Notes: generated by a model not told the origin, from the letters alone. DNA of 20,395 bases from CAYNFH01 sp964396385 (GCA_964396385.1 CAYNFH010000113.1:1-20395), one strand, 5' to 3'; positions 7,129 to 14,557 are shown, numbered from the stretch's first letter. A program made the numbers and translations.

Positions 7129-8682
7129 TTATCCTCCCGAGGCGGCGGCGCGACGCCGGGTGCGGGCCGGGGCCCTTTGCTGGACGGCGGGCGCCACGGT
7201 TCCGTTCCCGAGCGTGCCGAGGCCGTGCCATCGGTCCCGTGCCCGCATGTATAGTTCCGCGTACTTCTGCGCGGAGCCGGACCAGGAGAAGTTCGCCTCC
7301 ATTCCGGCGCGCACGAGGGTCGCCCACTCCTCCGGACGCCCAAAGGCTTCGAGTGCCCGCTCAAGTGCGTGAATCAGGGCGCCGGCGCTGTATTCCTGGA
7401 ACATAAAGCCCGTGCCCATCCGTCCGTCTGTGTGATCCTGAACGGTGTCCGCGAGGCCTCCGGTCGCGCGGACGAGCGGCACGGTGCCGTAGCGCAGGCT
7501 GATGAGCTGCCCCAGTCCGCAAGGCTCGAAGCGAGAAGGCATGAGAAAGAGGTCGCTGCCGGCATAGATGCGCTGCGCCAGATCCGCGTTGAAGGTGAGG
7601 TTGGCCCTTACCCTGGAGCGGTTGCCGGCTTCCAGGTCGCGAAAGAACTGCTCATAGTGCCGGTCACCTGTGCCCAGCAGGACAATCTGGACGGGGAGCT
7701 GCATCAGGCGCCACGCCGCCTGGTGGACCAGGTCGAACCCTTTCTGGTCAGTCAGGCGTGAGACCATGCCGATCACCATGGCGCGGTCGTCCTCCGGCAA
7801 GCCGCACTCCCGCTGGAGAGCGCGCTTACAGGTCCGCTTTCCGGTAGGATCTGCGGCGCTGTAACGGGCGGCAATGCGCGAATCGGTGGAGGGATTGAAC
7901 TCTTCGTAATCTATTCCGTTGACGATGCCGCTCAGGCGGTTGTGCCAGGCCAGGTGACGCAAGAGGCCGTCCAGGTTCGCTCCGTACTCGGGCGTCTGGA
8001 TCTCGCGGGAGTAGGTCTCGCTCACCGTGTTGACGATCTCGGAGAAGATGAGCCCACCCTTCATGAAGTTGACGCGGCCAAAGAACTCCAGCCGGTCGTA
8101 GGTAAAGAGGTCCTCCGGGAGCCCGGCACGCCAGAGATAGTGCCGACTGAACTCGCCCTGGTATGCCAGGTTATGGATAGTGAAGACGCGCGCCGTATCT
8201 GCCCAGGCACGCTTGTCGCGATAGTAGAGGTCCAAGTAGACGGGGCAGAGTCCGGTGTGCCAGTCGTTGCAGTGAATGACGTCCGGCTTCCAGGCGGGAT
8301 CGAGACGGGGAATGGCCTCCATCACGGCCCGGCAGAAGAATATGTAGGGCTCCGGCTCCAGGGAGTAGACGGACTTGCTGTCCACCGCTCCCTGGAAGTA
8401 GTGGTCGTTGCGCACGAGGTAGACCGGCACGTCGCCGTCCGCGCGGGTCTCTCGCACTGACGCCCGCTCGGTGTACTGCCAGTGGATGGGTATGTCGAAC
8501 GGAGCAATGAGGTTGCGGACGGCGTACCGAGGGTTCTCCTCGATCATCCGGTAGCACGGCATCGCGATCCGGACGTCGTGCCCGAGGGCCTTGAGGGCTT
8601 TGGGAAGCGCTCCAGCTACGTCGGCCAGACCGCCGACTTTAGCGAATGGGGCGACCTCCGCAGCGACGAACAGTATGTTCAA
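7129..8682 (-). CDS. glgA: Glycogen synthase (ADP-glucose starch synthase), GT5
   Basis: The 517-residue enzyme transfers glucose from ADP-glucose to growing alpha-1,4-glucan in the cytoplasm. The N-terminal substrate motif K15-VGGLADV lies in MNILFVAAEVAPFAKVGG. The C-terminal GT-B motif MPSRFEPCGLGQL is at 381-393 (E386 the likely catalytic-site Glu) and ATGGLADTV at 406-414. The last roughly 35 residues are a low-complexity Arg/Ala/Gly tail beyond the usual family end. The start is the TTG at 8682: GGAGGTG (8694-8688) is 5 nt upstream and the product then begins like other GlgA proteins. The upstream ATG at 8751 adds 23 unrelated residues. It is divergent from rpoN. No other glycogen gene is visible. 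Confidence 0.95.
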   Translation of the reverse strand: MNILFVAAEVAPFAKVGGLADVAGALPKALKALGHDVRIAMPCYRMIEENPRYAVRNLIAPFDIPIHWQYTERASVRETRADGDVPVYLVRNDHYFQGAVDSKSVYSLEPEPYIFFCRAVMEAIPRLDPAWKPDVIHCNDWHTGLCPVYLDLYYRDKRAWADTARVFTIHNLAYQGEFSRHYLWRAGLPEDLFTYDRLEFFGRVNFMKGGLIFSEIVNTVSETYSREIQTPEYGANLDGLLRHLAWHNRLSGIVNGIDYEEFNPSTDSRIAARYSAADPTGKRTCKRALQRECGLPEDDRAMVIGMVSRLTDQKGFDLVHQAAWRLMQLPVQIVLLGTGDRHYEQFFRDLEAGNRSRVRANLTFNADLAQRIYAGSDLFLMPSRFEPCGLGQLISLRYGTVPLVRATGGLADTVQDHTDGRMGTGFMFQEYSAGALIHALERALEAFGRPEEWATLVRAGMEANFSWSGSAQKYAELYMRARDRWHGLGTLGNGTVAPAVQQRAPARTRRRAAASGG

Positions 8683-8702
8683 GGATGCACCTCCGCAAAT
8701 TG

Positions 8703-8728
8703 CTGGCATTGCCAGGGGGAGTATAGCA
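8703..8728 (-). promoter_or_regulatory. Putative glgA promoter with operator-like palindrome
   Basis: The minus strand reads TGC-TATACT (8728-8720), a good extended -10 element about 38 nt before the glgA TTG. Immediately downstream is the perfect palindrome CTGGCA-T-TGCCAG (8703-8715), which would overlap the transcription start. A weak -35-like TTGAGA lies 20 nt further upstream. The palindrome may be a repressor site or a small leader hairpin; no regulator is assigned. Confidence 0.45.
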
Positions 8729-8834
8729 TTTAGCCCGGCCGAGGTTCTCAAGGAGACAGGCTGCGCTTCCGAGAATTGAAGGTTGGGATAGCCGGCATTT
8801 TGGGAGCCGGTCCGTCAAGCAGAAAGGGTCGCGC

Positions 8835-10230
8835 GTGGTAGTCATACGGCAGGAACAGCGGCAAACGATATCTCAGCGGATCGACCCGAAGCTGATCATG
8901 GCGAACGCCATCCTCCAGCAGTCGTCGGTCGAGNNNNNNNNNNCCCGCGCTGGATGTGCTTGAAGAGACTCCCCCCTGCCAGGGCGACTGCGTCGATCCC
9001 GCCTCCTGCCCGTTCTGCTCACAGCGGCGCCTGGCGGTCCACTCGGAAGACGAGGCGCGCGAAGTCTACGAGGTGGATCACGAGTGGATTCCCGACGGGA
9101 CCTACGACTCCGAGGACGACTACGATCCAGTCGGCAACCTGGAGGCCGAAGTCACGCTGCAGGACAACCTGCGCTCCCTTCTCCGCGCCGCCCTGGAGGC
9201 GCGCTACTTCCCCATCGCCGAATACATGGTGAGCTGCCTGGACGACAACGGCTGGCTCGACACCGACATCCCGAACATCGCGGCGGAGCTCAATGTGCCA
9301 GTGGATGACGTCCAGCGGGTCCTGCACGCGCTTCAGAGCTTGGATCCTCCGGGAATCGGTGCCCGCGACCTGCGGGAGTGCCTCCTCATACAGCTTGAGT
9401 TCCTGGCGGAGGAGGGACAGGGCAATCCACTCGCGGAGCGGATGGTGCGGAACCACTTTCAGGACATCGTCAACCGCCGATTCGCGAAGATCGCGCGCGG
9501 GCTGGGAGTCACGCAGGAGAAGGTAAAACAGACCATCCTGTACATCCGGACCCAGCTTAACCCCTACCCCGCCAGCCAGTTTCGGCCGCCCTGGGTGTAC
9601 AAACCCAGCAGCAGCCGGGCCGCGGTCAGGCCGGACGTTATCATCCGGCGCACGGAGTTCGGCTATGACGTGGAGATTACGGGCGCGGACCCACACATCC
9701 TAGGCGTAAATCCCACCTATTTGAGCCGCTACAGCGCCATCCGCCAGGGCTCCGCCCGGGTAGCGGAGGACGAGCGCAAGCACGTCACGGAGTACGTGGA
9801 GCGCGCGGAGCTATTCATCCGCAACATCAACCAGCGCAGGAAGACCCTGCGGCTCATCACCAAGTGCATCATCGAGTGCCAGCAGGGCTTCCTTGAGACC
9901 GGCTCCAGGGCTTACGTGCGCCCATTGACCAGGACCCGCGTGGCGGAGATGCTGAAGATGCACGAGAGCACCGTCAGCCGGGCTACGGCCAACAAGTACG
10001 TCCAGCTTCCGAACCAGGAGGTCGTACCGTTCGACCTTTTCTTCAACTCCTCCCTCTCCATCAAGACGGCTATCGAGGACATCATCGCCCACGAAGACCC
10101 GTCGCGCCCGCTGTCGGACCAGCAGATCGCGGACGTCTTGCGGGAGCGCGGCGTCGAGGTCGCGCGGCGCACGGTAGTGAAGTACCGCGAGTCGCAGAAG
10201 CTGCTCTCCTCCAACCGCCGCAGGCGGTAG
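8835..10230 (+). CDS. rpoN: RNA polymerase sigma-54 factor (interrupted by an assembly gap)
   Basis: Sigma-54 binds -24/-12 promoters and needs an AAA+ activator for melting. Region I is seen before the gap (RQEQRQTISQRIDPKLIMANAILQ) and after it (PALDVLEE). The core-binding domain follows, with DDNGWLD and SLDPPGIGARDLRECLL, then the helix-turn-helix AEMLKMHESTVSRATANKYV and the RpoN box ARRTVVKYRE (10162-10191). The GTG at 8835 has AAGGG 6 nt upstream. The two sides are in different frames across exactly 10 Ns, so the gap size is a placeholder. Family pattern suggests about 12 codons are missing between SSVE and PALD. A Cys cluster (C-x3-C-x5-C-x2-C; codons at 8977, 8989, 9007, 9016) sits in the acidic linker. 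Confidence 0.93.
8934..8943. other. Assembly gap (10 Ns)
   Basis: Ten Ns interrupt rpoN region I. Reading frames on the two sides (frame of 8835 and frame of 8944) differ by one, so the true length must be a multiple of three if the gene is intact. Confidence 0.99.
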
Positions 10231-10259
10231 GATCTCCGTGTCTGTCGCCCCAGGCTGAA

Positions 10260-10279
10260 CCCCGGGGTCTGACCCGGGG
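10260..10279 (+). terminator. GC-rich hairpin downstream of rpoN
   Basis: CCCCGGG (10260-10266) and CCCGGGG (10273-10279) form a perfect 7-bp stem with a 6-nt loop, 30 nt after the rpoN stop. No T-run follows, so it may be a pause site or part of a Rho-dependent end. The remaining 10280-10420 spacer is GC-rich, with a second short inverted repeat, GTACC/GGTAC (10381-10396). Confidence 0.4.
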
Positions 10280-10431
10280 ACCGGCCCCCGCCGCTGTCCG
10301 CTTCCGCGGCCAAAGCGCGGCTCCCCCGCCTTCGGCCGTTCGCCCGCCGCCGCGGGCGCATTCCCCACGACCTCCAAAACGTACCAGGGCCGGTACACGT
10401 ACTCCTGGTAGACTAATCCTGGAGGACCGGT

Positions 10432-10785
10432 ATGGTCAATTGGCTTCTCCGGTGGGTGGCGAGCGGGGTCGCCATTGCCATCGTATCGAGCCTCGGCATC
10501 GGAATCCGTTACGACAATCTTTCCGCGCTGGCCCTGGCCACGGTCGTGTTCGGCCTGCTGAACTCGCTGGTTCGCCCGGTGCTGGGCGTACTGGCACTGC
10601 CGCTAAACTGCCTTACGATGGGCATGTTTGGCTTCGCCCTGAACGCCCTCCTGTTCTTCATTGCCGGAAACGCGGTGCGCGGTTTCCACGTGGGGTTTGA
10701 GGGAGCAATGCTCGGGCCGCTGCTCATCGGGCTCGTCAGCGGGTTCCTCAACTTCCTGCTGCCCGATAAGAAGGAGAAGGAGTGA
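10432..10785 (+). CDS. Phage holin family 4 / YvlD-like membrane protein
   Basis: The 117-residue hydrophobic protein has four predicted membrane helices (about 5-25, 32-55, 57-80, 93-113) and a short basic C-terminal tail (PDKKEKE). The pattern, with the RPVLGVLALPLNCLTMGMFGFALNALLF segment, is typical of the chromosomal 'mycobacterial 4 TMS phage holin' superfamily (PF04020), which includes B. subtilis YvlD. No prophage genes are near, so lysis is unlikely. A role in envelope physiology is possible but unproven. GGAGG (10421-10425) lies 6 nt before the ATG. It sits between rpoN and rapZ on the same strand. Confidence 0.85.
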   Translation: MVNWLLRWVASGVAIAIVSSLGIGIRYDNLSALALATVVFGLLNSLVRPVLGVLALPLNCLTMGMFGFALNALLFFIAGNAVRGFHVGFEGAMLGPLLIGLVSGFLNFLLPDKKEKE

Positions 10786-10786
10786 A

Positions 10787-10878
10787 TCAGGCGTTCAGGC
10801 GTTCGGCCGAAGCGCCCCGGCCCCCTACTTTGGGGGAGTCGGTGTTTCGATACCGGACCTGAACGCCTGAACGCCTGA
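10787..10878. repeat. Perfect 18-bp inverted repeat flanking the rapZ leader
   Basis: TCAGGCGTTCAGGCGTTC (10787-10804) is the exact reverse complement of 10861-10878, with 56 nt between. Each arm is itself a tandem of the octamer AGGCGTTC or its complement. The internal segment has a smaller hairpin, CCCCCTACTTTGGGGG (10820-10835). The left arm begins 2 nt after the holin-like gene stop and the right arm ends 4 nt before the rapZ ATG. It could act as a terminator-like or translation-blocking structure, or be a small non-autonomous element. Confidence 0.7.
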
Positions 10879-10882
10879 CAAT

Positions 10883-11764
10883 ATGCGTTTCATCATCATC
10901 ACCGGTACGTCCGGCGCCGGCAAGGCCACGGCGTTCAACTTCTTCGAAGACCAGGGCTACTATGCCGTAGACAATCTGCCAGCTCGGCTGCTGCCGGAGC
11001 TCGCTCAGGCTGGCCGCGAACAGAATTGCGAGAAGCTACTCGCCGTGGTGGATTCGCGCGCCGGCCGGAGCCTGGAGCTGCTGCCGGACGCGCTAGATGC
11101 GCTGCGGAAAGACGGAGTAGGCGTCGACCTGCTCTACCTGGACGCCAGCGACGAGACACTCGTCCGACGTTTCAAGGAGACCCGTCGCCCTCACCCGACC
11201 TTTACGACCGAGCAGGGAACTATCCTCGCCGCCATCCAGGCGGAGCGCGAGATGCTGGCGGAGATTCTGCCGCTGGCCGATAAGGTCATTGACACATCCA
11301 ACTTCACTCCGTCCGACCTGCGGGCGGAGCTGGCCCGATTTGCCGGCGAGAAGGCGAGACCGGGCCTCATCATCACCGTGGAGTCGTTCGGATTCCGCCA
11401 CGGGCTGCCCATCGACGCGGACCTGGTCTTCGACGTTCGGTTCCTCGTCAACCCGCACTACGTGCCCGACCTGAAGCCTCTGACCGGACAGTACACGGAG
11501 GTCGCCCAATACATCCACCGCGACCCCCTTACGGAGCCCTACCTTGAGAAGCTGTTCGATTTCATCGCCTTCTCGTTACCGCAGTACCGGCGCGAGGGCA
11601 AGGCCTACCTCACCATCGCGATCGGATGTACCGGCGGACGGCACCGCTCCGTGATGGTGGCGGACGAGCTCGGCGGGTTCCTGCAGCGCGAGGGATACCG
11701 GGTGGTCGTGCGGCATCGCGACATCTCGCGCGACCCGGCGCGTTACGGAGAGGTAAGCCCGTGA
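10883..11764 (+). CDS. rapZ: RapZ/YvcJ-family RNase adapter / nucleotide-binding protein
   Basis: The 293-residue product has the full family pattern: an N-terminal P-loop GTSGAGKA (8-15) followed by FEDQGYYAVDNLP, the central FGFRHGLPIDADLVFDVRFLVNP (about 169-191), and the C-terminal GCTGGRHRSVMVADEL (248-263). In E. coli RapZ delivers the small RNA GlmZ to RNase E and senses glucosamine-6-phosphate; B. subtilis YvcJ hydrolyses GTP. The role here is not known. The residue after the P-loop Lys14 is Ala15 rather than the usual Ser/Thr. No SD precedes the ATG; the leader ends in the right arm of an 18-bp inverted repeat. Its end overlaps yvcK by 4 bp (GTGA). Confidence 0.93.
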   Translation: MRFIIITGTSGAGKATAFNFFEDQGYYAVDNLPARLLPELAQAGREQNCEKLLAVVDSRAGRSLELLPDALDALRKDGVGVDLLYLDASDETLVRRFKETRRPHPTFTTEQGTILAAIQAEREMLAEILPLADKVIDTSNFTPSDLRAELARFAGEKARPGLIITVESFGFRHGLPIDADLVFDVRFLVNPHYVPDLKPLTGQYTEVAQYIHRDPLTEPYLEKLFDFIAFSLPQYRREGKAYLTIAIGCTGGRHRSVMVADELGGFLQREGYRVVVRHRDISRDPARYGEVSP

Positions 11765-13077
11765 GCCAAGCCTCCCTCAAGTGGCTTTTCCCCGGAATGC
11801 GCGTCAAGCGCTGGCTGCTGCTGGCGCTGGTCGGCATCTTCATAGCCACCCTCGGGCTCGCCGTCCTCAACCACGGCCAAGGCTTCGACGCGCTGGCTAT
11901 GGCGAACCATCTGCTCACCTGGATGGAGCGACGATGGCGGCTTACCCTGATGAGCGGGAGCGCCGCTTTGTGGACCGGGTGGATCGTGACGGCACTGGGT
12001 CTGGCGATCGTCGTCGCGGCCATCTCCCGCCTGTCCCACTCCCTGAATACGGCGATCGATCCGGGTGGCTCGGGCCGTCGACTGGTAGACGTGGTCTGGC
12101 GGAACCGCTACCTCAGCCAGGGACCCCGGGTAGTGGTGATTGGTGGCGGTACCGGCCTGAGTACGATGCTGCGCGGACTCAAGCAGTACACGAGCAACAT
12201 CGTGGCGGTCGTCACGGTTACGGACGACGGCGGCTCTTCCGGCAAGCTTCAGCGCCAGCTCAATATCCTTCCGCCCGGCGACATTCGGAACTGCCTTGTG
12301 GCGCTTGCGGACGAAGAGGCGACCATGACGGACCTCTTCCAGTACCGCTTCCGTGGCGCGGGAACGGGCGAGGGGCTCCGCGACCACGCTTTTGGCAACC
12401 TCCTGATCGCCGCGATGGCGGACATCAGCGGAGGGGACTTCGAGCAGGCTGTGAGGAGGACCAGCCAGGTTCTCAATATACGCGGAATGGTGCTTCCCTC
12501 CACGCTCCAGCACGTCTGTCTGCGGGCGGAGATGGAGGACGGATCGGTCCTGAGCGGAGAGACCACCATTGCATCATCTCCGCTGCGGATAAAACGGATC
12601 TTCCTCTCGCCGGGCGGCGCGCAATCTCTGGACGAAGTGATCCAGGCAATCGAGATGGCCGAGGTCATCGTCATTGGGCCCGGGAGCGTGTATACAAGCG
12701 TCATCCCGAACCTGCTCGTACGCGGAATTGAGGAGGCGCTGCATCGCTCCCGCGCCAAGAAGGTTTACATCTGCAATGTGATGACCCAGAAGGGCGAAAC
12801 GGACGGCTTCTCCGCCTCGGACCATATCCGGGCCATTGAAGCGCACGTATCGCGCCCGGTCTTCACCCACGTGCTGGTGAACACAGCCTCTCCCGGCCGC
12901 GAGCTGTTGGAGAAGTACCGGCGCGTAGGCTCGGTGCTGGTCGAGCCGGACACCGACCGGATAAAGCACATGGGTTACAAGCCGCACACGGGCAACTTCA
13001 TTAACCAGACCGATGTGGTACGGCACGATTCGTCGCTCCTGGCGGAGGCGATCATGCAGTTGCTAATCCGCTACTAA
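11761..13077 (+). CDS. yvcK: YvcK/CofD-like UDP-GlcNAc-binding protein with N-terminal membrane anchor
   Basis: The 438-residue product has two predicted TM helices (about 17-37 and 66-90) before the YvcK domain. That domain carries GGGTGLSTMLRGLK (128-141), TDDGGSSGKL (154-163) and PPGDIRNC (171-178), the characteristic nucleotide-sugar-binding loops. Later conserved segments include VIGPGSVYTSVIPNLLV and NVMTQKGETDGF. In B. subtilis and actinobacteria YvcK binds UDP-GlcNAc and controls carbon allocation to cell wall; the cytosolic forms lack the TM part. The GTG start at 11761 has GGAGAGG (11747-11753) 7 nt upstream and overlaps the rapZ stop. An earlier in-frame ATG at 11626 lies inside rapZ and is rejected. 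whiA, the usual third gene of this operon in Firmicutes and Actinobacteria, is absent. Confidence 0.93.
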   Translation: MSQASLKWLFPGMRVKRWLLLALVGIFIATLGLAVLNHGQGFDALAMANHLLTWMERRWRLTLMSGSAALWTGWIVTALGLAIVVAAISRLSHSLNTAIDPGGSGRRLVDVVWRNRYLSQGPRVVVIGGGTGLSTMLRGLKQYTSNIVAVVTVTDDGGSSGKLQRQLNILPPGDIRNCLVALADEEATMTDLFQYRFRGAGTGEGLRDHAFGNLLIAAMADISGGDFEQAVRRTSQVLNIRGMVLPSTLQHVCLRAEMEDGSVLSGETTIASSPLRIKRIFLSPGGAQSLDEVIQAIEMAEVIVIGPGSVYTSVIPNLLVRGIEEALHRSRAKKVYICNVMTQKGETDGFSASDHIRAIEAHVSRPVFTHVLVNTASPGRELLEKYRRVGSVLVEPDTDRIKHMGYKPHTGNFINQTDVVRHDSSLLAEAIMQLLIRY

Positions 13078-13137
13078 GAACGGTACACATAGGGCCGCCC
13101 ATATACCAAATGCGACGCGCCCTGCCGCGATAGAAAG

Positions 13138-13166
13138 TTGATTTCTGTCTACGTTTCCAGTACAAT
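13138..13166 (+). promoter_or_regulatory. Sigma-70-type promoter for the small KOW-like gene
   Basis: TTGATT (13138-13143), a 17-nt spacer and TACAAT (13161-13166) make a good housekeeping promoter about 36 nt before the TTG start at 13202. The gene can therefore be transcribed independently of rapZ-yvcK. The preceding 13078-13137 shows no clear terminator. Confidence 0.6.
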
Positions 13167-13201
13167 AGAGGCAGGAATCGTTTTCGCTGGAGGCATAGGA
13201 A

Positions 13202-13579
13202 TTGGCGCGAATTCAGGCGGGCGACCGCGTGCAGATAATCGACCGAGAAGCAACTCCCCAGGACCTCAAGTCCGGGCTCTATTTCCCTCACTACGGGGGG
13301 CTGCATGGGCAGGTGCAGAAGGTGTACGGTCAGAATGAGGTCGCGGTAGAGGTGGATTTGGAGACCTTGCCCGAGGCCGTGTGGAAGCGCCACATGGATG
13401 CCCGGGACCAGATGCGGCGCCGCTGGCTGGACGGGCTGCCCGAGGAGCAGCGACGCAAACTCACCCCGGAGCAGAAGGAATTCCGCCTCCGGTACGTGGT
13501 GCTCGTGGCACAGAGCGATTTGCGTAAACCGCGGCAGAAGCAGTCAGTAGTCAGGATTGCCGAGACGACTGAAGACTGA
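13202..13579 (+). CDS. Conserved hypothetical protein, KOW/SH3-like N-terminus
   Basis: The 125-residue protein begins with a small beta-barrel-like segment: GDRVQIIDREATPQDL, then YFPHYGGLHGQVQKVY and EVAVEVDLETLP. Such a segment resembles KOW/SH3-type RNA- or protein-binding modules. A charged helical part follows (HMDARDQMRRRWLDGLPEE), then LTPEQKEFRLRYVVLVAQSDL. I do not recognise a named family; related small proteins probably occur in the same phylum. No signal peptide or TM helix is present. The TTG start at 13202 is supported by GGAGG (13189-13193) 8 nt upstream and a promoter at 13138-13166. The 3' end carries the tandem heptamer GACTGAA across the stop. It is convergent with the YbjQ-like gene, with 7 bp between stops. 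Confidence 0.8.
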   Translation: MARIQAGDRVQIIDREATPQDLKSGLYFPHYGGLHGQVQKVYGQNEVAVEVDLETLPEAVWKRHMDARDQMRRRWLDGLPEEQRRKLTPEQKEFRLRYVVLVAQSDLRKPRQKQSVVRIAETTED

Positions 13580-13586
13580 AGACTGG

Positions 13587-14504
13587 TCATTCTCCGCCGG
13601 CCGCGGCGGAGCGGCCGTTGCCGGCCTTCTGTCCCGCGGGCGGAGAATCCTGGACGATCTTGTCCCGAGGGGCATCGTTCAGAGAGATCATGAAGGTGGG
13701 GGTCGGAATAACCGCTCCGCTCCCGGACGCGCTGGTGACCGCGGTTCCAATGGCAAAGTACTCGATGACGTGCGAGTCCCAGCCGTACGTACGCTCCTCG
13801 ATCGTCACACCCACTATTCCCCGGGACTGAACCGCCAGGGCCTCGTTCTGCATCCGCTTCAGCGCCAGCTCCCTCGCTTCATACAAGGCTTGCGTGAAAT
13901 TGATCATCTCGACGTTGCGGAGGCCCTGCTTGAACCACTGCGCGACACCCCTGTGACCGACATGATAGACGCAGGTTCCCATGACCAGCGCCAGCGGCTT
14001 GCGGCCGGAGTGCAGCAGCGTCCAGAAGTCCTGACCGCTTAGGACCGACGTGAAGGGCCGTCCGCTGGGCGAGCGCCAGTTGCCTCCCTGTACGGCCTTG
14101 ACCGCCGTGCCTATGGCTACAAACTCCGCCATGGACGTGGCCCACGCGTGCCTGCGGACCTGAAGCCGGACCCCCACAATGCCGTCGGCCCCCAGCACGT
14201 CCGCCTCCTCCTCCATGCGCGTCATGGAGAGCTCCCGCGCTGTATACATCGCCTGGGTCACCACGTCGAGCTCCATGTTCTTGGACCATCCGGCCCGCTG
14301 GTAGCCGATGTGGTACAGCGAGGTGCCCATCACGAGTCCCAGGGGCTCGAATCCCGCCTGATCCAGGAGCACAAACTCATTGACCGTCAGATCACTCGTA
14401 AAGAAGCCGTCGTGCGTAGCGGTGGACTGATTCAATCGATCCACCGCGTCGGTGGGGAGCCCTTCCCGAGAGTTGTGCACGTACGCGGACCGAACGTAGC
14501 TCAT
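13587..14504 (-). CDS. Tandem YbjQ-type heavy-metal-binding domain protein
   Basis: The 305-residue cytoplasmic protein contains two copies of a YbjQ-like (PF01906) domain at about residues 36-138 and 151-257. Matching landmarks are TSDLTVNEFVLLDQAGFEPLGLVMGT / TSVLSGQDFWTLLHSGRKPLALVMGT-type starts, GADGIVGVRL / SRGIVGVTIE, and EFVAIGTAV / EYFAIGTAV. Single-domain YbjQ proteins form pentamers; their biochemical role is unclear despite the 'heavy-metal-binding' name. The last roughly 45 residues are a Pro/Gly/Ala-rich tail. AAGGAG lies 8 nt before the ATG. The 13592-13611 hairpin, CTCCGCCG with its complement, lies in the tail-coding part and may serve as a transcript end for the convergent neighbour. 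Confidence 0.85.
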   Translation of the reverse strand: MSYVRSAYVHNSREGLPTDAVDRLNQSTATHDGFFTSDLTVNEFVLLDQAGFEPLGLVMGTSLYHIGYQRAGWSKNMELDVVTQAMYTARELSMTRMEEEADVLGADGIVGVRLQVRRHAWATSMAEFVAIGTAVKAVQGGNWRSPSGRPFTSVLSGQDFWTLLHSGRKPLALVMGTCVYHVGHRGVAQWFKQGLRNVEMINFTQALYEARELALKRMQNEALAVQSRGIVGVTIEERTYGWDSHVIEYFAIGTAVTSASGSGAVIPTPTFMISLNDAPRDKIVQDSPPAGQKAGNGRSAAAGGE

Positions 14505-14548
14505 GGTGGGATCTCCTTCTATTGGCGACGTGCGGGCATTTACGCGGC

Positions 14549-14557
14549 ATTATAGCA
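14549..14557 (-). promoter_or_regulatory. Extended -10 promoter for the tandem-YbjQ gene
   Basis: The minus strand reads TGC-TATAAT (14557-14549), a consensus extended -10 element, 44 nt before the ATG at 14504. No strong -35 is visible, as is common for TGn-type promoters. It closely resembles the TGC-TATACT element of glgA. Confidence 0.55.

Noticed and set aside
10432..10785. Prophage holin
   Set aside because: The family is a chromosomal membrane protein despite its name, and no phage genes are near.
10787..10878. Insertion sequence
   Set aside because: The inverted repeats enclose only 56 nt, with no transposase and no target-site duplication visible.
13592..13611. Intrinsic terminator after the KOW-like gene
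   Set aside because: The hairpin is strong but lies within the coding part of the opposing gene and has no T-run, so I mention it only under that gene.
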